64,000 nucleotides of DNA from Pseudomonas sp. SLFW (lineage in GTDB: Bacteria; Pseudomonadota; Gammaproteobacteria; Pseudomonadales; Pseudomonadaceae), in NCBI RefSeq assembly GCF_009905615.1, contig NZ_JAAAKW010000001.1, positions 186,001 through 250,000 of the forward strand. Direction: 5' to 3'. The translations under genes and the position numbers were made by a program. Under the pieces are notes generated by a model, which did not search any database, had not been told where the DNA came from, and saw only the letters and a list, made by a program, of their open reading frames with translations. Below are positions 1 through 8,539 of this stretch, piece after piece (position 1 is the stretch's first letter; each line of letters begins with the position of its first letter).

Positions 1-1181
1 AGAAAATGCTGCACCAGCGGTTGCAGGCCGTCGAGGCATTCGCGCAGCGGCGGGATGTGCAGCGACAGCACGTTGAGCCGGTGGTAGAGATCCTGCCGAA
101 ACTCGCCGCGTGCGCACAGTTCGGACAGGTCCACCTGCGTCGCACAAATGACCCGCACGTCCAAAAATACTTCTTCGTCGCTTCCGACACGGCGAAAGCA
201 GCCTTCTTGCAGGTAGCGCAACAGTTTCGCCTGCAACCGGGCACTCATTTCCGCCACGCCATCGAGAAATAACGTACCGCCTGCGGTCAGTTCGAGCAGC
301 CCGAGCTTGCCCTCGGCCCGTGCGCCTTCAAACGCGCCCGGCCCGTATCCGAACAGCTCGGTCTCGGCCATGGACTCGGACAATCCCGCGCAGTTGAGCG
401 CCATCATCGGCGACTGACCGCGAGGGCTCGCCAGATGACAGGCCCGCGCCAGCAGCTCCTTGCCGGTGCCGGTTTCACCTTCTATCAATAACGGGGCATC
501 GAGGGGGGCCATCCGCCGGGCCTCTCGCACGACAGCGGCCATCACCTTCGAGCTTTGGAAGATGCTGTCGAAGCCCCGCAACTCCTGCTTGCGCACGTTA
601 TAGATGTGCTCGCCCACGCGATCCGCCCGGTGCAGCGTCAAGACCGCGCCCGCCATGGCTTCACTGTCTTCGTGCTCGGATTGCAGGGGCGCAATGTCGG
701 CCAGAAAAATATCGCCCTTCACCTTGACCCTCAGGCCATTGATCCGTGACCGGTTGGCACGGACCAGTTGCGGCAGGTCGAAATCTTCGGCGTAACGGGA
801 CAGCGGAATGCCGGGGACTTCATCGACGCGCACCCCGAGCAACTGCGCCGCCGCCCGGTTGGCCGCAACGATGGAGCCGCCCATGTCGATTGATAGCACC
901 GGAAATTCCAGCGCGCCCAGCAACGCATTCAACTCCATGTGCCGACGCTCGCTGGGCATCAATCCCACACGCTTGACGCCGAATACCCCCGGAATTGTTT
1001 CGAACTTGGGCACCAGCGCCTGGAATTGCAGGTTGATCAGGTTCGGGCAGCGCAGGTAGATCGCATCGCCGTGCTCGCCGCCCACTTCGCCGCCCGAGAC
1101 GTTGACGCCGTAAGAGACCAGCAATTCGAGGATGTCGCGCAGGATTCCGACGCGGTTCTGGCAGTGCACTTTGATACGCAT
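1..1181 (-). CDS. phhR: PhhR, TyrR-type regulator of aromatic amino acid catabolism (3' end outside window)
   Basis: Transcriptional activator of the phh genes that responds to phenylalanine and tyrosine. About 393 codons are visible and the C-terminal helix-turn-helix lies beyond the left edge. The N-terminus (MRIKVHCQNRVGILRDILEL) is an ACT-type effector domain. A PAS-like segment and an AAA+ domain follow, the latter with Walker A GETGTGKE and the segment FRQDLYHRLNVL near the visible end. The loop that is GAFTGA in ordinary sigma-54 activators reads GAFEGA here, as I recall for TyrR/PhhR proteins. The gene is divergent from phhABC, the classic arrangement. The family call is firm; which sigma factor it works with cannot be read from the sequence. 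Confidence 0.93.
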   Translation of the reverse strand, partial: MRIKVHCQNRVGILRDILELLVSYGVNVSGGEVGGEHGDAIYLRCPNLINLQFQALVPKFETIPGVFGVKRVGLMPSERRHMELNALLGALEFPVLSIDMGGSIVAANRAAAQLLGVRVDEVPGIPLSRYAEDFDLPQLVRANRSRINGLRVKVKGDIFLADIAPLQSEHEDSEAMAGAVLTLHRADRVGEHIYNVRKQELRGFDSIFQSSKVMAAVVREARRMAPLDAPLLIEGETGTGKELLARACHLASPRGQSPMMALNCAGLSESMAETELFGYGPGAFEGARAEGKLGLLELTAGGTLFLDGVAEMSARLQAKLLRYLQEGCFRRVGSDEEVFLDVRVICATQVDLSELCARGEFRQDLYHRLNVLSLHIPPLRECLDGLQPLVQHF

Positions 1182-1307
1182 GGCAGGTCGACTCTTGTCA
1201 TCAGGCTGACTTTTTTGTGATGCGCGAAGTTTACCGTCAAGAATACGTTACAGCGCAAGCGGCCAAGCGCCCTGGAAAGCGCAGATTTCGAGCTTTTCAC
1301 ACTCATC

Positions 1308-1325
1308 TGTCAGGTTTTCTTTACG
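1308..1325. promoter_or_regulatory. Candidate PhhR (TyrR-box-like) operator
   Basis: The site TGTCAG-N6-TTTACG matches 9 of the 12 defined positions of the TyrR box TGTAAA-N6-TTTACA. It lies in the phhR-phhA divergent spacer, about 140 bp before phhA. The rest of this 282-bp spacer shows no convincing -24/-12 element. The position is right for PhhR control, but the match is imperfect and untested. Confidence 0.4.
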
Positions 1326-1463
1326 ACGCCGCGCGTCCACTGACCTCCACTTCCTGTGCAACGCTGCGGCACACGGCCTGAAACCGGGTATCTATAGCCT
1401 TACGCGGGCCATCGACCTGCAACCGAACGCTCCATATAAGAACAAGCCATTCAGGAGAGCAGC

Positions 1464-2282
1464 ATGAGCACGCAGTACGTCGCCCGTGAACCGAACGCCA
1501 GCGGCTTCATCGAATATCCCGACGCTGAACATCGGGTGTGGAACACCTTGATCACTCGCCAATTGAAGGTGATCGAAGGCCGCGCCTGCCAGGAATACCT
1601 CGACGGTATCGAACAGCTCAACCTGCCCCATGATCGAATCCCGCAACTGGCCGAGATCAACACCGTGCTGGCCGCCACCACGGGCTGGCAAGTCGCGCGG
1701 GTTCCGGCGCTCATCCCCTTTCAGACCTTTTTCGAACTGCTGGCCAGCAAGCGATTTCCCGTGGCCACGTTCATTCGCACCGAAGAAGAACTGGATTACC
1801 TGCAAGAGCCTGACATCTTTCACGAAGTCTTCGGACACTGCCCGCTCCTGACCAACCCCTGGTTTGCAGAATTTACCCACACCTACGGCAAGCTCGGTCT
1901 GGCAGCCAGCAAGGAGCAACGCGTGTATCTTGCCCGCCTTTACTGGATGACCATCGAATTCGGGTTGGTAGAGACTGCACAGGGGCGCAAGATTTATGGG
2001 GGTGGCATTCTCTCGTCGCCCAAGGAAACGGTGTACAGCCTGTCCTCGACGCCGGAACATCAGGCCTTCGACCCGATAGAAGCCATGCGCACGCCGTACC
2101 GCATCGACATCCTGCAACCGCTGTATTTCGTGTTGCCGGACTTGAAGCGCCTGTTCGACCTGGCCCACGAAGACATCATGGGCATGGTCCAGACGGCGAC
2201 TTCCATGGGCCTGCATGCGCCGCGCTTTACGCCCAAACCGCAGACGCCCAAAGCACAACCTTCGAAAACAACAGCCGCCTGA
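1464..2282 (+). CDS. phhA: Phenylalanine-4-hydroxylase
   Basis: Converts phenylalanine to tyrosine using tetrahydropterin, O2 and a non-haem iron. The 272-residue product is the bacterial single-domain form, lacking the eukaryotic regulatory domain. The iron ligands are visible: His120 and His125 in FHEVFGHCPLL, and Glu165 in MTIEFGLVE. The C-terminus ends in a short Pro/Lys/Thr-rich tail (KPQTPKAQPSK) that is probably disordered. The start follows AGGAGAGCAGC. It is first in an operon with the pterin-recycling enzyme and the aminotransferase that handles the tyrosine produced; expression is probably PhhR-dependent. Confidence 0.97.
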   Translation: MSTQYVAREPNASGFIEYPDAEHRVWNTLITRQLKVIEGRACQEYLDGIEQLNLPHDRIPQLAEINTVLAATTGWQVARVPALIPFQTFFELLASKRFPVATFIRTEEELDYLQEPDIFHEVFGHCPLLTNPWFAEFTHTYGKLGLAASKEQRVYLARLYWMTIEFGLVETAQGRKIYGGGILSSPKETVYSLSSTPEHQAFDPIEAMRTPYRIDILQPLYFVLPDLKRLFDLAHEDIMGMVQTATSMGLHAPRFTPKPQTPKAQPSKTTAA

Positions 2283-2297
2283 AAAAGGACCCTTAGT

Positions 2298-2654
2298 ATG
2301 ACTGCTCTTAGCCAAGCCCACTGTGAAGCCTGCCGCGCCGACGCCCCGCAGGTCAGTGAAGCCGAATTGCCAGAATTGCTGCGTCAGATTCCGGACTGGA
2401 ACATCGAAGTCCGTGATGGCGTGATGCAATTGGAAAAGGTCTACCTCTTCAAGAATTTCAAATTTGCGCTGGCGTTTACCAACGCGGTCGGCGAAATTGC
2501 CGAGGCCGAAGGTCACCACCCCGGTCTGCTGACCGAATGGGGCAAAGTGACCGTGACCTGGTGGAGCCATTCCATCAAAGGGCTGCACCGCAACGACTTC
2601 ATCATGGCCGCCCGCACCGACGAGGTGGCCACAGGCGCCGAGGGCCGTAAGTAA
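2298..2654 (+). CDS. phhB: Pterin-4a-carbinolamine dehydratase
   Basis: Regenerates the pterin cofactor by dehydrating the 4a-hydroxytetrahydropterin released by PhhA. The 118-residue product shows the family core: [22 protein letters not shown] followed by [21 protein letters not shown], shortened here to the catalytic EGHHP and the WWSH segment. It begins 15 bp after phhA behind an AAGGAC ribosome site and ends directly against phhC (TAA then ATG with no gap), so translational coupling is likely. Confidence 0.96.
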   Translation: MTALSQAHCEACRADAPQVSEAELPELLRQIPDWNIEVRDGVMQLEKVYLFKNFKFALAFTNAVGEIAEAEGHHPGLLTEWGKVTVTWWSHSIKGLHRNDFIMAARTDEVATGAEGRK

Positions 2655-3851
2655 ATGCATTTTTCACAGATTCAGCGCGTACCCGATGATCCGATCCTGG
2701 GCCTGATCCAGGCTTATGCCAAAGACCCGAACCCGAATAAGTTCGACCTGGGCGTGGGCGTGTACAAGGACGCGCAAGGCCTGACCACCATTCCCCGTGC
2801 GGTCAAATTGGCCGAGCAGCGTCTGGTGGACTCGCAGCCGACCAAGACGTACATCGGTGGTCACGGCGAGCCACGCTTCGGCACGCTGATCTGTGAACTG
2901 GTGATGGGGGCCGATTCGCTGCTGATTCAGCAAAAACGCGTCGGCGCGACCCAGACGCCGGGCGGAACAGGCGCACTGCGTCTGTCCGCTGACTTCATCG
3001 CCAATTGCCTGCCAGGCAAGGGCATCTGGCTCAGCGATCCGACCTGGCCGATTCACGAAACCATCTATGCCGCCGCGGGCTTGACGGTCAATCACTACCC
3101 GTACGTAGGCAGCGACAACCGCCTCAACGTGCCGGCCATGCTGGAAACCCTGAACACCGTGCCGGAAGGCGATGTCGTGCTGCTGCACGCATGCTGCCAT
3201 AACCCGACCGGTTTCGACCTCAGCCGCGATGATTGGCATGAGGTGCTGAAAATCGTCAAACGCCGCAACCTGCTGCCGCTGATCGACTTCGCCTACCAGG
3301 GTTTCGGTGACGGCCTGGAAGAAGACGCCTGGGCGGTTCGTCTGTTCGCCGCTGAATTGCCCGAATTGCTGATCACCAGTTCCTGCTCGAAGAACTTCGG
3401 CCTGTACCGTGAGCGTACCGGCGCGCTGCTGGTGTGCGCGGACAACAGCGAAAAACTGGCCGACGTGCGCAGCCAACTCTCCGCGACCGCTCGCAACCTG
3501 TGGTCCAACCCGCCCGATCATGGCGCGGCGGTGGTGGCTGAAATCCTCGGCGACCCGGAACTCAAGGCACTTTGGGCCGATGAAGTCGAAGCCATGCGCA
3601 GCCGCATTGCGCAACTGCGTCAGGGGCTGGTTGAAGCGCTGACACCGCTGGGCCTCGGTGAACGCTTCGCCCACATCGGTGTGCAACGCGGCATGTTCTC
3701 CTACACCGGGATGAGCGACGATCAGGTCGCAAGGCTGCGCAAGGAGCACAGCGTGTACATGGTTGCGGCAGGCCGGGCCAACGTGGCGGGGATCGATGCC
3801 ACACGGCTGGACGCGCTCGCTGCAGCGTTCGCTGCGGTGTGCAAAGACTGA
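2655..3851 (+). CDS. phhC: Aromatic amino acid aminotransferase
   Basis: A PLP-dependent class I aminotransferase of the AspC/TyrB family, expected to transaminate tyrosine and phenylalanine to the keto acids that enter homogentisate or related catabolism. The 398-residue length is standard. Visible landmarks are the glycine-rich QTPGGTGALR, the CCHNPTG motif, and the PLP lysine region SSCSKNFGLYRERTGAL (Lys within SCSKNFG). The start ATG abuts the phhB stop. A REP-type element, not a clear terminator, follows the stop codon. Confidence 0.93.
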   Translation: MHFSQIQRVPDDPILGLIQAYAKDPNPNKFDLGVGVYKDAQGLTTIPRAVKLAEQRLVDSQPTKTYIGGHGEPRFGTLICELVMGADSLLIQQKRVGATQTPGGTGALRLSADFIANCLPGKGIWLSDPTWPIHETIYAAAGLTVNHYPYVGSDNRLNVPAMLETLNTVPEGDVVLLHACCHNPTGFDLSRDDWHEVLKIVKRRNLLPLIDFAYQGFGDGLEEDAWAVRLFAAELPELLITSSCSKNFGLYRERTGALLVCADNSEKLADVRSQLSATARNLWSNPPDHGAAVVAEILGDPELKALWADEVEAMRSRIAQLRQGLVEALTPLGLGERFAHIGVQRGMFSYTGMSDDQVARLRKEHSVYMVAAGRANVAGIDATRLDALAAAFAAVCKD

Positions 3852-3883
3852 TCCTGCGCGACGCCGCTGCCTGGAGGGCGTGG

Positions 3884-4015
3884 GAGCTGGCTTGCCTGCG
3901 ATCTACTGCGAAGCAGTAGTAAATTCTGTGCATGCGGTGTGTCTGACACTATCAAAGCGCCTAGGTTTGCTACCGCTACGGTCAGACGCGACCCCGGGCA
4001 GAAGCAGATTAGTCT
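3884..4015. repeat. REP-type palindromic element, family B (degenerate)
   Basis: Starts with GTGGGAGCTGGCTTGCCTGCGATC, shortened here to GAGCTGGCTTGCCTGCG, the arm also seen near 42.6 kb and 51.1 kb. It runs to a GC-rich segment around CGACCCCGGGCAGAAGC. The second arm is poorly conserved. It fills the first part of the 314-bp gap after phhC. The remainder of that gap is AT-richer and presumably holds the promoter of the two small genes that follow, although I could not fix -35/-10 boxes. Confidence 0.6.
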
Positions 4016-4165
4016 ACGGAATCCTGTAACGGGGGTAATACGCCACTACATGACCAACGGGCATCAATTAAAAGTCTGTTTGTCATTTGTTGTGGGGTAT
4101 CCTCCGTTTGCGTTTTTTGGACGCGCTGTTCAAACCAGCCGCAACAAACTTGTGAGGAGCGATCT

Positions 4166-4303
4166 ATGCACGAAATCCCAAACTTCCCCTTCCCAAGCCA
4201 AACCCAGCAAAGCGCAGCAGCCCGTCAAGAACTCGGTCAGCCGATCGAGATGAAAGCCGGTGCCAAAGAGAGTGATAGCAAGAAAGCCCAAGGCCAACGC
4301 TAA
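4166..4303 (+). CDS. Small hypothetical protein (45 aa)
   Basis: A short open frame with a good ribosome site (TGAGGAGCGATCT before ATG). It encodes a hydrophilic peptide starting MHEIPNFPFPSQTQQSAAAR and ending in a lysine-rich tail (KESDSKKAQGQR). There is no membrane segment, cysteine pair or recognised motif. It is followed 80 bp later by a second very small gene on the same strand. The function is unknown. I accept it as a gene from its Shine-Dalgarno site and its Ala/Gln/Lys-rich composition, but conservation was not checked. Confidence 0.55.
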   Translation: MHEIPNFPFPSQTQQSAAARQELGQPIEMKAGAKESDSKKAQGQR

Positions 4304-4383
4304 GGGTTGAATGTTCAGCCCCTATGCAAGAGCGTCTTCCAGGCGTACTTCCATAAGGGCTGAATGCTCCGAGACCAGAACCC

Positions 4384-4563
4384 ATGACTGAATTCAAAGA
4401 CCCCCAGGCTCAGGCCCTGATCGGCGCCGCCGAAAAGATGATCGAAATCTGGGCACGCCTCACCCCGGAAAAACAGCAAGCGTTGCTGGCGCGCTTCGGC
4501 ACCCAGGAAAACGCCCTCGCTGCCTTGATCACGACTCAGCTTGTGACACCCGCCGACAAATAA
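4384..4563 (+). CDS. Small hypothetical protein (59 aa)
   Basis: Starts [20 protein letters not shown] and continues with [29 protein letters not shown]. It is a mostly alpha-helical, soluble-looking protein with two amphipathic helices around an LTPEKQQAL turn. Codon use resembles the surrounding genes. No family is recognised. It is paired with the 45-residue gene just upstream and precedes the MFS transporter. The lack of a strong Shine-Dalgarno site lowers certainty about independent translation. Confidence 0.55.
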   Translation: MTEFKDPQAQALIGAAEKMIEIWARLTPEKQQALLARFGTQENALAALITTQLVTPADK

Positions 4564-4739
4564 TCCCAAGCATCGGCACTGCAAAATTCGCGCTTGATTC
4601 AGCGCAGCGTCAACCTTCGACTGCCCTGAACGGGAAACCCTCGTTATCATGTGGCATCGCTTGGCTTTCAAGCGTCTACGCTTCATCCAGTTTCTGCCCC
4701 CGCTGCACTTCCCCCAGTCGTAACCGTGGATCTAGCCCC

Positions 4740-5954
4740 ATGCCAGACGCTTCAAGCGCCGAAACACAACGTCCTATCAAAGTCACCTTGCAGGTCGTTT
4801 CCATCGTTTTGTTCACCTTTATCGGTTACCTGAACATCGGTATTCCGCTGGCCGTGCTGCCGGGCTACGTGCACACGGATTTGGGCTTTGGCGCGGTGAC
4901 GGCCGGTCTGGTGATCAGTGTCCAGTACCTCGCGACCTTGCTCAGCCGTCCCTACGCCGGGCGCATCATTGATAACAAAGGCCCCAAGAAAGCCGTGATC
5001 ATCGGCCTGTTCGGCTGCGGCCTGAGCGGCGTGTTCATGTTGCTGGCGGGTTGGCTCGATGCGTGGCCAATGGTGAGCTTGATCAGCCTGTTCGTGGGCC
5101 GACTGGTGCTGGGCAGCGCCGAGAGCCTGGTGGGTTCGGGCTCCATCGGCTGGGGCATCGGCCGTGTGGGCGCGGCGAACACTGCCAAGGTGATCTCCTG
5201 GAACGGCATTGCCAGCTACGGCGCGCTGGCCATCGGCGCGCCGCTGGGCGTGTTAATGGTCAGCGCATTGGGGCTGTGGAGCATGGGCGTCAGCATCATA
5301 TTGCTGGCCGCGCTGGGCATTGCGCTGGCCTGGAAGAAGACACCGGCGCCCATCGTGCACGGCGAGCGGATGCCATTCCTGCACGTGCTGGGTCGGGTGT
5401 TGCCCCACGGCACCGGCCTGGCGCTGGGCTCGATCGGCTTCGGCACCATCGCGACCTTCATTACCCTGTATTACGCCAGCCACACCTGGCCGAACGCGGT
5501 GTTGTGCCTGAGCCTGTTCGGCGCCTGTTTTATCGGAGCGCGGCTGCTGTTTGGCAACATGATCAACCGCATCGGCGGGTTTCGCGTGGCGATTGCCTGC
5601 CTGTCGGTTGAGGCGCTGGGCTTGTTGCTGCTGTGGCTGGCACCTAACCCGAACCTGGCGTTGGCCGGTGCCGCGCTGACGGGGTTTGGTTTCTCGCTGG
5701 TGTTCCCGGCTCTAGGGGTTGAGGCCGTGAACCTGGTGCCCGCTTCCAGCCGAGGCGCGGCAGTGGGGGCTTATTCGCTGTTCATCGACCTGTCGCTGGG
5801 CATCACCGGGCCGGTCGCCGGTGCCGTAGCCTCGGGCTTTGGCTTCGCGTCGATCTTTCTGTTCGCGGCGCTGGCGTCGCTGGGCGGATTGGGGTTGAGC
5901 GTGTACCTGTACAAGCAGGCGAAGGTGATGCGGAACAAGGCCACCGACCTGTAG
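4740..5954 (+). CDS. MFS transporter, YhhS/YfcJ (UPF0226) type
   Basis: An inner-membrane major facilitator of 404 residues with about twelve hydrophobic spans. The loop between the second and third spans carries the motif-A-like [12 protein letters not shown] (residues 74-85). The closest family I recognise is the YhhS/YfcJ group of presumed drug or sugar-efflux proteins; the substrate cannot be read from the sequence. It stands alone, with the two tiny genes upstream and a REP-like element downstream. The start ATG has only a weak ribosome site. Confidence 0.85.
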   Translation: MPDASSAETQRPIKVTLQVVSIVLFTFIGYLNIGIPLAVLPGYVHTDLGFGAVTAGLVISVQYLATLLSRPYAGRIIDNKGPKKAVIIGLFGCGLSGVFMLLAGWLDAWPMVSLISLFVGRLVLGSAESLVGSGSIGWGIGRVGAANTAKVISWNGIASYGALAIGAPLGVLMVSALGLWSMGVSIILLAALGIALAWKKTPAPIVHGERMPFLHVLGRVLPHGTGLALGSIGFGTIATFITLYYASHTWPNAVLCLSLFGACFIGARLLFGNMINRIGGFRVAIACLSVEALGLLLLWLAPNPNLALAGAALTGFGFSLVFPALGVEAVNLVPASSRGAAVGAYSLFIDLSLGITGPVAGAVASGFGFASIFLFAALASLGGLGLSVYLYKQAKVMRNKATDL

Positions 5955-6086
5955 CCGGCTTGCTGGCGAAGGCGTAGGAACAGCCCTGAAACCCTCTCGC
6001 GTATGAGTGTCAGGAATCCCCGAGATCACCCAATCTGCTGGCGCTTCGCACCAGATCGCGAGCAAGCTTGCTCCTACGGCCTTCGG
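5950..6086. repeat. REP-like palindromic remnant
   Basis: The gap contains GTAGCCGGCTTGCTGGCGAAGG at its left (core CCGGCTTGCTGGCG) and GATCGCGAGCAAGCTTGCTCC at its right (core GCGAGCAAGCTTGCTC), followed by the GGCCTTCGGCCAGAATCAA tail shared with family B elements. It lies between convergent MFS and arfB genes and may serve as a transcript end. Confidence 0.5.
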
Positions 6087-6128
6087 CCAGAATCAACAGC
6101 AGACCGCGTTCAGATCACGAGCAAACGG

Positions 6129-6542
6129 CTAAAAATCCACCTTCCCTCGCCCCGCCTTGATCGACCCGCGTTTGGATTTGGATTCCAGGCGACGGGTCTT
6201 CGACCCCAGCGTGGGTTTGGTCGGGCGCCGCTTCTTCTCGACCTTTCCTGCGCTGACGATCAGCTCGCTCAACCGTTCCAGGGCGTCGGCACGGTTCTGT
6301 TCCTGCGTCCGGTATTGCTGGGCCTTGATGATGACGACGCCGTCGCCCGTGATTCGGCTGTCACGCAGGGCCAGCAGCCGCTCTTTGTAGAACGGCGGCA
6401 ATGACGATGCGTTGATGTCGAACCGCAGGTGCACCGCGCTGGACACCTTGTTGACGTTCTGCCCGCCCGCGCCCTGTGCGCGAATGGCCGTCAATTCGAC
6501 CTCGCTGTCGGGCAGGTGAACGTTGTTCGAGATGATCAGCAT
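6129..6542 (-). CDS. arfB: ArfB (YaeJ), alternative ribosome-rescue peptidyl-tRNA hydrolase
   Basis: Releases nascent chains from ribosomes stalled on mRNAs lacking a stop codon. The 137-residue protein has the catalytic GGQ at residues 26-28 ([11 protein letters not shown]) and a basic C-terminal tail (KKRRPT...[13 protein letters not shown]) that in this family enters the mRNA channel. I chose the ATG giving [17 protein letters not shown]. The open frame continues 40 codons upstream, but that part is only translation of a REPIN repeat. The length then matches the usual ~140 residues. Confidence 0.93.
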   Translation of the reverse strand: MLIISNNVHLPDSEVELTAIRAQGAGGQNVNKVSSAVHLRFDINASSLPPFYKERLLALRDSRITGDGVVIIKAQQYRTQEQNRADALERLSELIVSAGKVEKKRRPTKPTLGSKTRRLESKSKRGSIKAGRGKVDF

Positions 6543-6573
6543 GGGATGCCTGGCTAGAGATTCATGTTGCGAC

Positions 6574-6664
6574 TGTAGGAGCGAATTCATCCGCGAAAGG
6601 ATCGTACAGCCGATGCATCTATCTCGTCTGTGCCTAAGTCTCGCGAATGAATTCGCTTCCACAG
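6574..6664. repeat. REPIN, family A
   Basis: Two inverted arms, TAGGAGCGAATTCATCCGCG and CGCGAATGAATTCGCTTCCA, bound a less conserved core containing CAGCCGATGCATCTATCTCG. It lies just upstream of arfB on its 5' side. It is one of eight roughly complete copies plus a half copy in this window. Confidence 0.85.
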
Positions 6665-6702
6665 GGTTCAGCGGCGTACTGAAATCAGTGCACCGCCGTC
6701 AG

Positions 6703-8127
6703 CTACTTAATGATCGACGTCCTTTGAGCCATCGATTCGGCTTCTGCGTGGCGTTTGTTCTTGATGAGGTAGAACACCCACATCGCCACCAGCCACACCG
6801 GAATCGCATACACCGAGACCTGAATCCCCGGAATCATCAGCATGATCCCCAGAATCAGCACCACGAACGCCAGACACACATAGTTACCGTACGGGTACCA
6901 CAGCGCCTTGAACAGCGGTTGCAGACCCTTGCGCGCCATGTGCTGACGGAACTTGAGGTGCGAGTAACTGATCATCGCCCAGTTGATCACCAGCGTCGCG
7001 ACCACCAGCGACATCAGCAACTCCAGCGCATTCTGCGGGATCAGGTAGTTGAGCAGCACGGCAATCACCGTCACCGCCGCCGACACCAGAATCGCCCGCA
7101 CTGGTACGCCCCGGCCGTCGACCTTGGCCAGCGAACGCGGCGCATCGCCCTGCTCGGCCATGCCGAACAGCATCCGTGCGTTGCAGTAGGTGCCGCTGTT
7201 GTACACCGACAGTGCGGCGGTCAGCACCACGAAGTTAAGAATGTGCGCTGCCGTGTTGCTGCCCAGCATCGAGAACACGTGTACGAACGGGCTGCCGCTG
7301 TAGGCATCGCCAGACGCGTTCAGGTCCACGAGCAACGCATCCCACGGGGTCAGCGACAACAGCACGATCAGCGAGCCGATGTAGAAAATCAGGATGCGGT
7401 AGATCACCTGATTGATCGCTTTCGGAATGATGACCTTCGGCTGATCGGCCTCAGCGGCGGTGAAGCCAAGCATTTCCAAGCCGCCGAACGAGAACATGAT
7501 GAACGCCAGCGCCATCACCAGACCGCTGACACCGTTGGGGAAAAAGCCGCCGTGTTCCCAGAGGTTGCTCACCGATGCATGGGGGCCGCTGCTGCCGCTC
7601 ACCAGCATGTAGCTGCCCAGGGCGATCATGCCCAGAATGGCCACGACTTTGATGATCGCGAACCAGAATTCGGCCTCGCCGAACACTTTGACGTTGGCCA
7701 GGTTGATGACGTTGATCATCACGAAGAACACGGCCGCCGAGGCCCAGGATGGGATCTCCGGCCACCAGTACTGCACGTATTTACCGACGGCGGTCAGCTC
7801 GGACATGCCCACCAGAATGTACAGCACCCAGCAGTTCCAGCCGGACAGAAAGCCCGCGAAACCGCCCCAGTAGGTGTGTGCGAAATGGCTGAAGGACCCG
7901 GCGACCGGCTCTTCGACGATCATTTCGCCCAGTTGGCGCATGATCATGAAGGCGATGAAGCCGCACAGGGCATAGCCCAGAATCATCGACGGACCCGCCG
8001 ACTTGAGCACCCCGGCCGATCCCAGGAACAGGCCTGTGCCGATGGCACCGCCCAAGGCAATCAGCTGGATATGGCGGTTTTTGAGACCACGCTTCAAATC
8101 TCCCGAATGGGACATGTTTTCACTCAT
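6703..8127 (-). CDS. aroP: Aromatic amino acid permease, AroP family
   Basis: An inner-membrane proton symporter of the APC superfamily (AAT family). The 474 residues give about twelve membrane spans. The signature GAIGTGLFLG sits at residues 27-36. Long stretches (LKRGLKNRHIQLIALGG, RQLGEMIVEEPVAGSFSHFA, TAALSVYNSGTYCNARMLFG) closely follow E. coli AroP. The start follows AGGTGACAATTCA. Its position close to phhRABC suggests aromatic amino acid uptake feeds that pathway, although the two are not in one operon. Phe versus broader aromatic preference is not decidable here. Confidence 0.9.
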   Translation of the reverse strand: MSENMSHSGDLKRGLKNRHIQLIALGGAIGTGLFLGSAGVLKSAGPSMILGYALCGFIAFMIMRQLGEMIVEEPVAGSFSHFAHTYWGGFAGFLSGWNCWVLYILVGMSELTAVGKYVQYWWPEIPSWASAAVFFVMINVINLANVKVFGEAEFWFAIIKVVAILGMIALGSYMLVSGSSGPHASVSNLWEHGGFFPNGVSGLVMALAFIMFSFGGLEMLGFTAAEADQPKVIIPKAINQVIYRILIFYIGSLIVLLSLTPWDALLVDLNASGDAYSGSPFVHVFSMLGSNTAAHILNFVVLTAALSVYNSGTYCNARMLFGMAEQGDAPRSLAKVDGRGVPVRAILVSAAVTVIAVLLNYLIPQNALELLMSLVVATLVINWAMISYSHLKFRQHMARKGLQPLFKALWYPYGNYVCLAFVVLILGIMLMIPGIQVSVYAIPVWLVAMWVFYLIKNKRHAEAESMAQRTSIIK

Positions 8128-8343
8128 TGAATTGTCACCTTGTTGTTCTTGTCTGTGACGGAATCGAACCCGACGCGCTCATGACGCGGCGGAATGAAAC
8201 GGAGTGGGTAAACCCCGAGTTGGGTGGCGTCCATACGCCGATGAATCACAGAAAAAACGCGCGACATTGTACACCCTCAACCGCGCAGGTGGCCGTCAAA
8301 AAGCTGTGCGTCCGATCAGGTATGGGGTTGAAATGCCTGGCCC

Positions 8344-8435
8344 CTGTGGGAGCGAATTCATTCGCGAAACGGCAGTACAGCCGATGCATGTCTATTGACC
8401 GAACGATCTTTCGCGAATGAATTCGCTCCCACAGG
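8344..8435. repeat. REPIN, family A
   Basis: A near-perfect copy: GTGGGAGCGAATTCATTCGC facing GCGAATGAATTCGCTCCCAC across a core with CAGCCGATGCATGTCTATTG. It lies in the 412-bp space between the aroP start and the rluB end. The aroP-proximal part of that space (8128-8340) should hold the aroP promoter, which I could not define. Confidence 0.9.
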
Positions 8436-8489
8436 TAAACCGCGCGCGCCGGGAGAACTCGGTTGAGCAGGGAACGACAAACGGGCCGC

Positions 8490-8526
8490 AAAAAAAAACG
8501 CCAGTCACAGGGACTGGCGTTTTTTA
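8490..8526 (-). terminator. Rho-independent terminator of rluB
   Basis: Read on the minus strand, a perfect 9-bp stem ACGCCAGTC/GACTGGCGT closes a CCTGT loop, with an A-run before and a run of T after. It lies about 14 bp beyond the rluB stop. The A and T runs on both sides could make it bidirectional. Confidence 0.9.
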
Positions 8527-8539
8527 CTTCAAGCCACGA

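Noticed and set aside
3939..4253. 104-codon open frame after phhC
   Set aside because: It starts inside a REP element and overlaps the better-supported 45-codon gene in another frame; composition changes along it.
6543..6662. 40-codon N-terminal extension of arfB
   Set aside because: The extension is translation of a REPIN (its ANSFAR and SRMNSL words recur at other REPINs). The internal ATG gives the normal family start and length.
6523..8130. 535-codon open frame opposite aroP
   Set aside because: His/Arg/Gln-rich antisense translation of a certain membrane transporter gene.
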